Position numbers and translations under genes: made by a program. This document shows, in pieces, positions 8,106 to 15,893 of a stretch of DNA of 64,000 nucleotides. The notes under the pieces were generated by a model, which was given only the letters and a program-made list of their open reading frames with translations, had not been told where the DNA came from and made no database searches. Position 1 is the first letter of the stretch; every line of letters begins with the position of its first letter. Source of the stretch: Trueperella bialowiezensis (GTDB lineage: Bacteria > Actinomycetota > Actinomycetes > Actinomycetales > Actinomycetaceae); NCBI RefSeq assembly GCF_900637955.1, contig NZ_LR134476.1:124001-188000 (forward strand), written 5' to 3'.

Positions 8106-9980
8106 CTACACGCCCACAAGCTCACGTTTCGGTTCGGCAGACTTGTCGAACTGGGCGGATAGCGCGAGTTCTTCGCGAGACGGACGAGCCGCTAGCAACG
8201 CCCACAGGATACACACGAGGTCAACGAGTTCCTGCATCCAGGCGCCCACGAATGCCGGCATGATTCCGCTCGCGCCGATGAGCATGAGCACGACGGAGAA
8301 GCCGACGCCGATTGCGATCGCCTGCCATGCGATTCTCATCGTGCGCTGGCACGCAAGAAGCAAGCGTGGGATGCGGGTGAGGTCGTCGAGCATGATGACG
8401 ACGTCGGCAGATTCGACTGCCGCCGCCGAACCGCGGGCTCCCATGGCCACGCCCACATCCGAAGCTGCAAGCACTGGAGCGTCGTTCACGCCGTCGCCCA
8501 CCATCATCACAGGTTCGGGTTGCAACTGACGGATCGCAGTCACCTTATCTTCCGGTAGCAGGCCGCCATGAACCGTGTCGATACCAAGCTCGTCTGCCAC
8601 CCTTATCGCGGTCTCTTCCGCATCGCCAGTCAACATTGCAGTGTTCGCAATTCCGGCCTCGCGGACGGCCGCCAGGGCGGTCGGGGTTTCTGGGCGAATC
8701 GGATCACTCATCTCGATTCTGCCGGCTAGTTCGCCGTCGATACTCACGTAAACCGAGGAACGTCCAGGTTCTGCCACGTGAGTAGCCGGCTCGCCAGTGC
8801 CCGTGACGAAGCCGTACTTGCCCACGCGAACCACCTTGCCATCCACGGTGGCCTGTACACCCTGCGCCGGAATTTCCTGAGCGTCAACCGGGTGGGGCAC
8901 ATCGCGACCCGCGGCCTCGACAATCGCTTCGGCAAGCGGATGAGAAGAATACATTTCCGCGCTCGCGGCATAGCGCAGCAAAACTTCTTCGTCCATGTGC
9001 GAATCAACCACTTGAATCTGTGGCTCGCCGCGGGTCAACGTACCCGTCTTGTCGAAGGCAACAGTTTTGACCTTGGAAATCTTTTCAATCGTGCCGGCAT
9101 TCTTCACAATAAGACCAGTGCGCGCGGCACGCGACATGCCGGCCATGAACGCAACCGGAGCGGCGATAATGAGCGGGCATGGTGTTGCGACCACAAGCAC
9201 CTGTGCGAAACGCATCGGATCTCCCGAAAGCGCCCAAGCAGCACCCGCGATGAGGAATGCGATGAGCGTGAACGGCACCGCAACCCTATCTGCGAGGCGG
9301 ACGAACGGAGCCTTCGATTCGCGAGCTTCGTTCACGAGCGACACGATTCGCTGGTACTGCGAATCGGCAGCAGTCGCCTTCGCGACGACCTCGATGGTTG
9401 CTGCGCCGTTGAGAGCACCCGACATGATTGCTTCGCCGCGCGTGTGCTGTACGGGTAGCGACTCGCCGGTCAGCTGGCTTTCGTCCAGCAGCGCGCTGTC
9501 CGATTCCAGCAGGCAGTCAACGGGTACGATTTCGTGTGGGCGCACCACAAGCCGGTTGCCGATCTCGACGGCGTCGACGTCGATTTCCTTCACTCCCTCA
9601 GGCGTTTTCAGGTACGCAACGGTTGGCGCACCCTCCAAAAGGGAGGTGAGCTCGGCGCCGGCCCGGTTTTCCGCATAGTCCTCGAGTCCCTCTCCGCCCG
9701 TCAGCATGAGGCACACGACGAGCGCCGCCCAGTATTCACCAACGATAATCGTCGAGGCAATCGCAGTAACCGCGAGGATGTCAATTCCGAAGCTGCCCTC
9801 GCGCAGCGTGTCAACCATGCCCTTAAACTGCAAGATCGCAATGAAGCCCGCAACAGCGGACACGACCACCCGGGCAGCGCCGTTGTTGCCAGTGGCCTCG
9901 AGAATGATTCCGATGGCTGCCGTGATAGCCACGAGTGCCACGAGTGGATACCTAGTGAAGAATTTCTTTATCTGCCGCAT
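8106..9980 (-). CDS. Heavy-metal P1B-type ATPase with a TPC motif
   Basis: P1B ATPases pump transition-metal ions across the membrane using ATP. The 624-residue protein has the phosphorylation loop DKTGTLTRG, the actuator motif LTGES, the ATP-binding HP pair in SSHPLAEAI and the hinge GDGVNDAPVL. The metal-site helix reads ATPCPLIIAAP, so the key triplet is TPC rather than CPC, CPH or SPC. No N-terminal CxxC heavy-metal domain is present, and the C-terminus lacks a histidine-rich or hemerythrin domain. Metal specificity therefore cannot be assigned. The ATG at 9980 lies six bases after a TAACAT hexamer with only a too-close GGAGG, so the mRNA may be leaderless. It interrupts the usual aroB-efp arrangement and has operator-like repeats upstream, which fits a metal-regulated gene. 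Confidence 0.93.
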   Translation of the reverse strand: MRQIKKFFTRYPLVALVAITAAIGIILEATGNNGAARVVVSAVAGFIAILQFKGMVDTLREGSFGIDILAVTAIASTIIVGEYWAALVVCLMLTGGEGLEDYAENRAGAELTSLLEGAPTVAYLKTPEGVKEIDVDAVEIGNRLVVRPHEIVPVDCLLESDSALLDESQLTGESLPVQHTRGEAIMSGALNGAATIEVVAKATAADSQYQRIVSLVNEARESKAPFVRLADRVAVPFTLIAFLIAGAAWALSGDPMRFAQVLVVATPCPLIIAAPVAFMAGMSRAARTGLIVKNAGTIEKISKVKTVAFDKTGTLTRGEPQIQVVDSHMDEEVLLRYAASAEMYSSHPLAEAIVEAAGRDVPHPVDAQEIPAQGVQATVDGKVVRVGKYGFVTGTGEPATHVAEPGRSSVYVSIDGELAGRIEMSDPIRPETPTALAAVREAGIANTAMLTGDAEETAIRVADELGIDTVHGGLLPEDKVTAIRQLQPEPVMMVGDGVNDAPVLAASDVGVAMGARGSAAAVESADVVIMLDDLTRIPRLLLACQRTMRIAWQAIAIGVGFSVVLMLIGASGIMPAFVGAWMQELVDLVCILWALLAARPSREELALSAQFDKSAEPKRELVGV

Positions 9981-9986
9981 GCCTCC

Positions 9987-10015
9987 ATGTTATTTTGGAG
10001 TCAATCCAAAAACAA
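9987..10015 (-). promoter_or_regulatory. Candidate ATPase promoter with an operator dyad filling the spacer
   Basis: TTGTTT (10015-10010) and TAACAT (9992-9987) are 17 bases apart on the minus strand. A perfect dyad TTTTGGA-N5-TCCAAAA (9993-10011) fills the spacer and abuts the -10 box. TAACAT is exactly six bases from the ATPase ATG. A regulator binding here would control RNA polymerase directly, as MerR- or ArsR-type metal sensors do. The regulator is not identified. Confidence 0.5.
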
Positions 10016-10019
10016 CGAA

Positions 10020-10056
10020 GGTAAGGCTCTCCTGTGATATGGTAAGGAAACCCTTA
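10020..10056. promoter_or_regulatory. Two tandem GGTAAGG-N4-CCT boxes upstream of the ATPase
   Basis: GGTAAGG-ctct-CCT (10020-10033) and GGTAAGG-aaac-CCTTA (10041-10056) start 21 bases apart, two turns of the helix. The second contains a perfect dyad TAAGG-N4-CCTTA. The first, extended to 10017-10035, matches 12 of 19 positions of the DtxR/IdeR consensus TTAGGTTAGGCTAACCTAA. They look like tandem sites for a dimeric metal-dependent regulator. This is inference from pattern only. Confidence 0.45.
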
Positions 10057-10065
10057 GTCCGCAGT

Positions 10066-10611
10066 TTAGCGGCTTTGTGTAAAGCTTAAGATATGATCAG
10101 CGGCCTGCTCGGGGGTCATTGTAGTCGTGTCACACTCGTGTGTGGCAACTGCCGCGTATGAGGGCTCGCGCTGGTGCAACATCTGGCGAAATTCTTTGCG
10201 CGGCATGATCATCGCGCCCGATCTGGGGCCGATGAGCCCGTTGCGGGTGACCAGAGTAGACAGATCTGCCCTCAGGTGCACCACAATCGCATCCGGTAGC
10301 TTGCCTAACCGGTCACGCTCCGCAGCAAATTCGGCGTCATACTTTCCGCTAAAAACCTCTGACGGAATCGCTAACGCCCAACGTTCGGCAGGCTCGGACG
10401 CAATGTCGTCGAAGAAGCCATTGAGCGCCTCACGGATTGTGGCATTCCGCGTGCCCGGTTCAATAGATAGGTAATAGTCGGTCACATTCATACCGGCCTG
10501 GCTAGCTACGACGTGGTCGACGTCGCCAGCCACCCATCCGCGCTTACCCAGTTCGCGCACGATCGAACTTTTCCCTGTTCCGGACGCACCGACCAAAATG
10601 ATTGCGCTCAC
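10066..10611 (-). CDS. Shikimate-kinase-like P-loop protein (second copy)
   Basis: This 181-residue protein resembles shikimate kinase, but a complete shikimate kinase is already fused in the next gene upstream. It has a P-loop, GASGTGKSS (residues 8-16), and the DxD of the family in GDVDHV near residue 29. The shikimate-binding Gly-Gly-Gly motif is missing (the region reads AIPSEVFSG). The lid arginine region reads TRNGLIGPRSG instead of RPLL. A C-terminal REPSYAAVATHECDT keeps the family's Tyr/Ala pattern. It overlaps the aroKB stop by four bases, so it is probably co-translated. It may act on a different substrate or help regulate the pathway; function is unproven. Some databases would simply label it shikimate kinase. 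Confidence 0.8.
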   Translation of the reverse strand: MSAIILVGASGTGKSSIVRELGKRGWVAGDVDHVVASQAGMNVTDYYLSIEPGTRNATIREALNGFFDDIASEPAERWALAIPSEVFSGKYDAEFAAERDRLGKLPDAIVVHLRADLSTLVTRNGLIGPRSGAMIMPRKEFRQMLHQREPSYAAVATHECDTTTMTPEQAADHILSFTQSR

Positions 10612-12173
10612 AGACCAACCTCGGTGAAGGCTGCGTCAAGTTGCTGCTCGCTCGGTGCAACCAGGATCTGCGGCGAACCCAATTCGGAAAGGACTACGAA
10701 TCTCAACTGGCCTGAACGAACTTTCTTATCCGAGTACATGATGTCAAGGAGGGTCTGCCTGCTCACTCCAGAATGGGACACAGGTAGGCCCAGCTTGAGC
10801 AATATTTCCCGGTGGTGGTCGGCGAGCCCGGCCGGTCCAATTCCAGCAGCTACCGAAAGCGCAGCCGCAAACACACACCCAATCGCAACCGCTTCCCCAT
10901 GCCTGATCGAATAGTTCGAACTGAGCTCAATCGCGTGAGCGAGCGTATGCCCGTAGTTCAAAAATTCGCGCTGGCCAGACTCACGCAGATCTGCCGACAC
11001 GATGTCCGCTTTGACCTGGACCGAACGTGAAATAAGTTCGAAAAGATCACTTCCCGTGGTCGGATCGGAAGATTCGCGGATGATCCGGGTGATCTGGTCA
11101 TCAGCGATGAAGCCGCATTTGGCGACCTCCCCCATACCAGCACGAATCTCAGCCTCATCAAGCGTGGCGAGCGTGCCCACATCTGCGAACACTGCCAGCG
11201 GAGGATGAAACGCGCCCACCATATTCTTACCGTGGTCGGAGTTAATGCCCGTCTTCCCACCAACAGCCGCGTCCACCATGGCAAGCAACGTGGTGGGCAC
11301 CTGGATAACGGGTACCCCGCGTAACCAGGTAGCGGCGAGAAAGCCGGCCATGTCAGTCGTCGCTCCCCCGCCGACGGCGATCACCACGCCGTCGCGCCCA
11401 AGGCCCGCGTCGCCTGCTGCTCGCCATCCGTCAATAAGAACCTCGGCGGTCTTGCTCTCTTCGCCGGGCGGGATGACAAACGGGTGTACGGGCACGTCCG
11501 CAATTTTCAGCTCGGTAATGATGGCATCCGCGTAAGTGCGCACGTGTTCGGTGAACACGACGAGCGCTCCCGCGCGGGTGGCAGCTAATCGAACAACTTC
11601 GCTCGCTAAATCACTGCCAATCGTCACGTCATAATCAACATCACCGCGAACCGTGATTCGCGCCAACTGTGCAGTCAAATGTTCCACCACCTCGTCAACA
11701 ACGCGGCCAACTGGACGCGCATCGGATAAGACAACGTAGCTTGCCACGCTGTGATAAATCGTTGATCGTTGCCTGCGTAAGCGCTTGATGGACGCCCGCG
11801 GATCGTTCTTAAGCAACGGTCGTATCGTACGTGAATGAGTCACCCGCCGGACCAGCTCGTCATCACTGGCTTCGATGAGCACAACCTGTTGGTCAGCCAG
11901 CAACGAACGGGTGCCGGGGTGGAGCACTGCCCCGCCGCCGAGTGCGAGCACGCCGTCAAATTCCCGGATTGCCCAAGCAATAGCGTCCGCTTCGATCTGA
12001 CGAAAACCGTTCTCACCGAGGGTCGCGAAAAGCGAGTCGATGCTACGCCCTGTGCGTTCGACGATAAGTTCATCCGAGTCACGAAACTCGGCGCCCAGCT
12101 CTTTTGCCACGCGCCGCCCAACAGTGGACTTTCCGGCACCGGGCATTCCAATAAATATTGCACGAGGAGCCAT
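10608..12173 (-). CDS. aroKB: Fused shikimate kinase / 3-dehydroquinate synthase (AroKB)
   Basis: One 521-residue chain carries two enzymes of chorismate synthesis. Residues 1 to about 170 are shikimate kinase: P-loop GMPGAGKST, DSDELIVERTG, FRQIEADAI, the triple glycine in LALGGGAV and the lid arginine in RPLL. Residues from about 175 on are 3-dehydroquinate synthase: GGGATTDMAGFLAATWLRG, QVPTTLLAMVDAAVGGKTG, then NYGHTLAHAIE with a metal-binding histidine, and RHGEAVAIG. Both halves keep their key residues. Fused AroK-AroB is known in some actinobacteria such as Bifidobacterium. The start ATG follows the aroC stop directly with no gap, and the tail overlaps the kinase-like gene downstream, giving aroC-aroKB-aroK2 as one operon. 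Confidence 0.95.
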   Translation of the reverse strand: MAPRAIFIGMPGAGKSTVGRRVAKELGAEFRDSDELIVERTGRSIDSLFATLGENGFRQIEADAIAWAIREFDGVLALGGGAVLHPGTRSLLADQQVVLIEASDDELVRRVTHSRTIRPLLKNDPRASIKRLRRQRSTIYHSVASYVVLSDARPVGRVVDEVVEHLTAQLARITVRGDVDYDVTIGSDLASEVVRLAATRAGALVVFTEHVRTYADAIITELKIADVPVHPFVIPPGEESKTAEVLIDGWRAAGDAGLGRDGVVIAVGGGATTDMAGFLAATWLRGVPVIQVPTTLLAMVDAAVGGKTGINSDHGKNMVGAFHPPLAVFADVGTLATLDEAEIRAGMGEVAKCGFIADDQITRIIRESSDPTTGSDLFELISRSVQVKADIVSADLRESGQREFLNYGHTLAHAIELSSNYSIRHGEAVAIGCVFAAALSVAAGIGPAGLADHHREILLKLGLPVSHSGVSRQTLLDIMYSDKKVRSGQLRFVVLSELGSPQILVAPSEQQLDAAFTEVGL

Positions 12174-13388
12174 CTACCTGCGCACCTCTGGAATGTGGCT
12201 CCACCACGAGTCGATGTTGCGCCGGATCTCGGCCAGGGAATCGCCGCCGAACTTCTCCACGAGCGCCTGCGCGAGGACGAGCGCCACCATCGCCTCGGCG
12301 ATGACGGCCCCGGGCACGACGGCGGTCGTGTCGGAGCGTTGGTGGAGCGCCGTCGCGGGCTCACCCGTATCCGTGTCGATTGTAGAAAGCGCGCGCGGCA
12401 CGGTGGAAATAGGTTTGTAGGCCACCCGGGCGACGACGGGTTCGCCGTTCGTCATCCCACCCTCGATACCGCCGGCTCGGTTTGTAGAACGCGAAATAGT
12501 TCCTGATTCACGATAGATCTCATCGTGTGCACGAGAACCACGACGCCGCGCCGTCTCAAAGCCATCGCCGATCTCCACACCCTTGACGGCCTGAATGGAC
12601 ATGAGCGCACCTGCAAGGCGGGCATCGATACGATCCTGCCCGCGCACGTACGTCCCCAGGCCCTGCGGCACATTCCACGCCACTACTTCGACGACGCCGC
12701 CCAGCGTGTCCGCATCGGCTTTCGCCTCGTCAACCTCGGCGCGAAAACGTGCGGCAAGCTCGCGATCAAGTTGGCGTACGTCGCTATCATCGAGTGCGTC
12801 CGCGTCTGCGGGCCTGGGCAAAGATAGATCTTCTGGCGCTCTGACGCTTCCCATCCCCACAACATGGGAAACGACCTCGACACCCGCGGCTTGCCTGAGC
12901 AGCTGTTTCGCAAGCTCGCCGAGCGCCACTCGGGCAGCGGTTTCGCGCGCGGATGCCCGTTCGAGGACTTCGCGAGCCGAATCAAAACCGTATTTGTTCA
13001 TGCCAACCAAATCCGCATGCCCGGGGCGTGGCCGTGTGAGAGGTTTGTTGCGCGAGACCTCACGTTCGTCTCCGGTACCGGCGTCGATGAGCAGAGCTTC
13101 GGGCGGCACAGGATCAGCGCTCATGACCACTTCCCACTTGGGCCATTCAGAATTTCCAATCTGTACCGCAATGGGAGAACCCAAGGTACGGCCGTGGCGT
13201 ATACCTGACAGGATTGTCAGCTCGTCTTGTTCAAACTTTTGCCGTGAGCCGCGCCCGTAGCCCAAACGCCTCCGCCATAGGGCATGGGCGATGTCCTTGC
13301 TCGTCACGGCAACTCCCGCTGGCATACCTTCAAAAAGGGCGATAAGTGCCTGGCCGTGGGATTCCCCTGCTGTACTCCACCGAATCAT
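12174..13388 (-). CDS. aroC: Chorismate synthase
   Basis: Chorismate synthase converts EPSP to chorismate with a reduced flavin. The 404-residue protein begins [21 protein letters not shown], the family signature at the extreme N-terminus. It continues with [34 protein letters not shown] and [19 protein letters not shown]. The frame is open 30 codons further upstream, but the ATG at 13388 is where the family starts. No good Shine-Dalgarno is present: AAAGG is one base from the ATG. A CACAAT hexamer six bases upstream (13400-13395) suggests a leaderless transcript starting here. aroKB follows without a gap. Confidence 0.96.
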   Translation of the reverse strand: MIRWSTAGESHGQALIALFEGMPAGVAVTSKDIAHALWRRRLGYGRGSRQKFEQDELTILSGIRHGRTLGSPIAVQIGNSEWPKWEVVMSADPVPPEALLIDAGTGDEREVSRNKPLTRPRPGHADLVGMNKYGFDSAREVLERASARETAARVALGELAKQLLRQAAGVEVVSHVVGMGSVRAPEDLSLPRPADADALDDSDVRQLDRELAARFRAEVDEAKADADTLGGVVEVVAWNVPQGLGTYVRGQDRIDARLAGALMSIQAVKGVEIGDGFETARRRGSRAHDEIYRESGTISRSTNRAGGIEGGMTNGEPVVARVAYKPISTVPRALSTIDTDTGEPATALHQRSDTTAVVPGAVIAEAMVALVLAQALVEKFGGDSLAEIRRNIDSWWSHIPEVRR

Positions 13389-13394
13389 GCCTTT

Positions 13395-13400
13395 ATTGTG
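13395..13400 (-). promoter_or_regulatory. Candidate -10 box for aroC (leaderless)
   Basis: CACAAT on the minus strand ends exactly six bases before the aroC ATG. An imperfect TTCCCA lies 18 bases further upstream as a possible -35. It would place transcription start at the A of the ATG. Weak on its own; it gains support from the same layout at several other genes here. Confidence 0.35.
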
Positions 13401-13425
13401 CCAGTTCTTTTGCACACGTGGGAAT

Positions 13426-13989
13426 TCACGCCACGAGCGCCCACGCCAACCATGATCCACCGACCAGCCATGGGCCAAGCGGATGGCGGCTGTGCAAGGT
13501 CACTTTGGCGAACAAGGATTTGCCCAACACAAACAGGGTGTGTGCTCCGAAAGCTACGGCCACCATTGTGAGCGGTCCTTGTTCAGACCACAGCCCGTTC
13601 CACCCTGCAAGCACCACGAGGAGCCGGGCGTCTCCCATACCGAGCAAGTTGCCACGTGATAGTTTTGCCACGGGCACGAAAAAGATGGCGAATGCGATCG
13701 CGGCCGCTATTGAGCGCAAGGGATAAGGCCCGATCCATAGTGCACCGAAGCACACCGCACCGGCTAGGTGAGTCCAGTTCTTCAGCAGCACGTGTGCATG
13801 CACATCAATGAGTGCGTTAATCGCAAGCGGGGCATAAAATAGGCCCGCTAATGCGGCTGCCAACCAGCCACTCGCGGTGTCCGGTGCAGGAATAGCGGCC
13901 ACGGCGAACGTCGTACCCGCAACTATGAAAGCAAGAAACGCTGCCCGCGAGTTTGATGCGGCGCCGTAAAGAAGCGGGTGTGATGACAT
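13426..13989 (-). CDS. Small prepilin peptidase-like membrane protein (A24 family)
   Basis: Type IV prepilin peptidases are intramembrane aspartyl proteases that cut the leader of pilins and related secretion proteins. The 187-residue protein is mostly membrane helices. It keeps the two catalytic aspartate contexts: [10 protein letters not shown] near residue 60 and [13 protein letters not shown] near residue 120, the latter matching the family's GxGD. The N-terminal cytoplasmic methyltransferase domain of long PilD proteins is absent, as is common in actinobacteria. It lies between aroE and aroC, a position known for this gene in actinobacteria. No pilin or pilus assembly gene is in the window, so its substrates are elsewhere. 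Confidence 0.82.
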   Translation of the reverse strand: MSSHPLLYGAASNSRAAFLAFIVAGTTFAVAAIPAPDTASGWLAAALAGLFYAPLAINALIDVHAHVLLKNWTHLAGAVCFGALWIGPYPLRSIAAAIAFAIFFVPVAKLSRGNLLGMGDARLLVVLAGWNGLWSEQGPLTMVAVAFGAHTLFVLGKSLFAKVTLHSRHPLGPWLVGGSWLAWALVA

Positions 13990-14039
13990 GGTTTCACGGT
14001 ACCTAATTGCCAGCCACGCAGGCTAGGTTCTCCACAGCG

Positions 14040-14747
14040 TCATATCGCTGCACGCACGTGTTCCAGCTGTGGATTTTTGCCGGTGAGCACGCGGATCTGG
14101 TCTTGACGCTGATGAGCGGTAATGTCAGCTGCACACACGTACGGCTCGCCACACCCTTCCCACGCGCCGGTCATATCGCACACTGCCGCAGGCTCAGCGT
14201 CAATCGGTTCTTCGATCGTATTGATAAGCAGATCAACCGCAGGGCGGTGTAGCCGGCTCAGTTTGACGACGTCGATATCAACACCCATTCTGTGCGCGGC
14301 GCTCATTGCTAATCCTGGTTGGTCAGACGCAACCGTGATGTGGGAGTAGCCGTGTTGCACTGCGGCCGCTATCGCACACGCGGCCAATTCGCCTCCACCA
14401 GCGATGAGAACGCTCGACCTTGGACGTGCGCGTCCTGAATGAACACCTAGCACGTCCGTCATCGCTCGTCCCAACGCACCGGGCAACGCTGCAAAACCAA
14501 CAACTAATTGAGACGCGCCGGTTGGTTGGAAAAGAATCGTGTCGAGCACTCCGGTCCGTCCGGCAATTCCGTCAACGAAATCGCACGCCGCTCGCAACGC
14601 GGGATCCGAACTCGGCGGACAAGCAAAACCGGTATATTCCGCAAACTCGTTGACAAAGCGTGTCAAGTCGCCAGTGTTATTCCGGGCGTCCACCTGGCCG
14701 CCGATCCGGAACGGTGCCGGATCTAAGCCAACAACCCCGAAGGTCAA
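14040..14747 (-). CDS. AroE-like protein lacking shikimate dehydrogenase active-site residues
   Basis: Position (after mltG, in the aro cluster) and fold point to shikimate dehydrogenase, the enzyme that reduces 3-dehydroshikimate with NADPH. At 235 residues it is shorter than the usual 270-290. The Rossmann start is visible as SSVLIAGGGELAACAIAAAV, and DLLINTIEE matches the DLLVNTTP region. The substrate-binding half has decayed. The N-terminal SxSLSPxxHN is absent, no NVTxPxK lysine is found, GAVNT reads GVLDT, and the GYNTDxxGF aspartate motif reads VGFAALPGALG. It is probably not an active dehydrogenase. The TTG start at 14747 overlaps the mltG stop in TTGA; a preceding AGGA supports it. 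An in-frame ATG at 14783 would overlap mltG by 40 bases. Confidence 0.75.
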   Translation of the reverse strand: MTFGVVGLDPAPFRIGGQVDARNNTGDLTRFVNEFAEYTGFACPPSSDPALRAACDFVDGIAGRTGVLDTILFQPTGASQLVVGFAALPGALGRAMTDVLGVHSGRARPRSSVLIAGGGELAACAIAAAVQHGYSHITVASDQPGLAMSAAHRMGVDIDVVKLSRLHRPAVDLLINTIEEPIDAEPAAVCDMTGAWEGCGEPYVCAADITAHQRQDQIRVLTGKNPQLEHVRAAI

Positions 14748-15892
14748 CCGTCCTGCCCTTCTTGCGGATTGGCAGCAATCCATTCACGAAGCTGCTCAAC
14801 ATACACGTTGTGCTGTTGCAAGTTGTTCGAGAATTTTGTTTCTCCGGTATCAAAGTTGACGGTGACGAAGTAGAGCCAGTCTCCTGCCGGCGGGTTATGC
14901 GATGCCTTAATCACGTCGAGACTCGGATTCGAGATCGGCCCTGGTGGCAGACCCGGATTCAGGTACGTGTTGTAAGGACTATCGGTTTCCAGTTCCGCCT
15001 TGGTGGGAACTCCGCCAGTCTTTCCGACGGCGTACAGCACGGTTGAGTCCATTTGCAGGCGTCCGCCGACTTCACTCGTGTCAGCGATACGATTTTCGAT
15101 CACCCGGGCAACCTGGCCATAGTACTCCGGCCAATTCACTTCGCGTTCGACGATCGAGGCAACCGTGATCGTGCGTTGCCACTGATCTTCGGGGATGCCA
15201 GTTTCTTTCATTTCCGATACGCGGTGGCCCACCATCGTGGACAGTGCCTGTTCAGCGGTGGTGTCCGGTGTGAATTGGTAGGTAAGCGGAGCGATCCAGC
15301 CCTCCACGTTTCCACCTGCCTGGGCAGGTAGTCCCAAGGATGCTGGGTCAGCCAACAGGGCGTCCACGTCGGCCGCGTCATATCCCATGACGTTAACGAG
15401 GCGTGCGGCGACCTGTTGCGTTGTAAAACCCTCTGGAATAGTCACGGATACTTCTGCTCGACTACTGGGATCGAGCATCGCAGCCAGTGCCGCCGAGGCC
15501 GACATCTGCCGTTTTAGTGCATAGCTTCCCGCTTGGATGGACGACGCTCGCCGATCGGCGTTGTAAGCCTTAATGAACGCTTCCTGGGACGCGACGACGT
15601 CGCTACCGACGAGTATTGCTCCGATATCTGCGCCCGTCGAATTCTCCGGAATCATGACGACGACGGGTTCTGTGCCTTCACCTGCATAGTCTTCTGCTAC
15701 GGACCCGTTGAGGTTGAGCAGATCGCGCACGTGCGGCCAGGCGACCATCGCCGAACAGACGATGAGAAAAACGGCGAGAAATAGTACGAGGGACGTGCGC
15801 CTGAGTTTCTTTCGCTGGTCAACTCGACGGGCGCCCACGTTCTTCTCGGTGCGCTTTTTGCTATCGGGTAATTCGTCAAATAGTTCGCTCAC
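14744..15892 (-). CDS. mltG: Endolytic murein transglycosylase MltG
   Basis: MltG cuts nascent peptidoglycan strands and is thought to end their synthesis. The 382-residue protein has a short cytoplasmic N-terminus, one membrane helix around residues 33-55 (LVLFLAVFLIVCSAMVAW) and an extracellular YceG domain. That domain contains the catalytic glutamate region TVASIVEREVNWPEYY and the family motif LPPGPISNPSLDVIKA. The start chosen is GTG at 15892. GGAGGAAT lies at the right distance in the ruvX tail, and the ruvX stop ends one base earlier. A frame extending to 15925 lacks this support. Confidence 0.94.
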   Translation of the reverse strand: MSELFDELPDSKKRTEKNVGARRVDQRKKLRRTSLVLFLAVFLIVCSAMVAWPHVRDLLNLNGSVAEDYAGEGTEPVVVMIPENSTGADIGAILVGSDVVASQEAFIKAYNADRRASSIQAGSYALKRQMSASAALAAMLDPSSRAEVSVTIPEGFTTQQVAARLVNVMGYDAADVDALLADPASLGLPAQAGGNVEGWIAPLTYQFTPDTTAEQALSTMVGHRVSEMKETGIPEDQWQRTITVASIVEREVNWPEYYGQVARVIENRIADTSEVGGRLQMDSTVLYAVGKTGGVPTKAELETDSPYNTYLNPGLPPGPISNPSLDVIKASHNPPAGDWLYFVTVNFDTGETKFSNNLQQHNVYVEQLREWIAANPQEGQDG

Positions 15893-15893
15893 G

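Noticed and set aside
7759-8529. Open plus-strand frame of 256 codons opposite efp and the ATPase
   Set aside because: It runs antisense over two clear genes, crosses a perfect hairpin, and has no known motif or ribosome-binding site. It is a shadow of GC-rich codon use.
8778-9458. Open plus-strand frame of 226 codons opposite the ATPase
   Set aside because: Basic, low-complexity translation without motifs; explained by the codon pattern of the ATPase gene.
12595-13260. Open plus-strand frame of 221 codons opposite aroC
   Set aside because: Serine- and alanine-rich antisense frame with no domain. aroC on the other strand is unmistakable.
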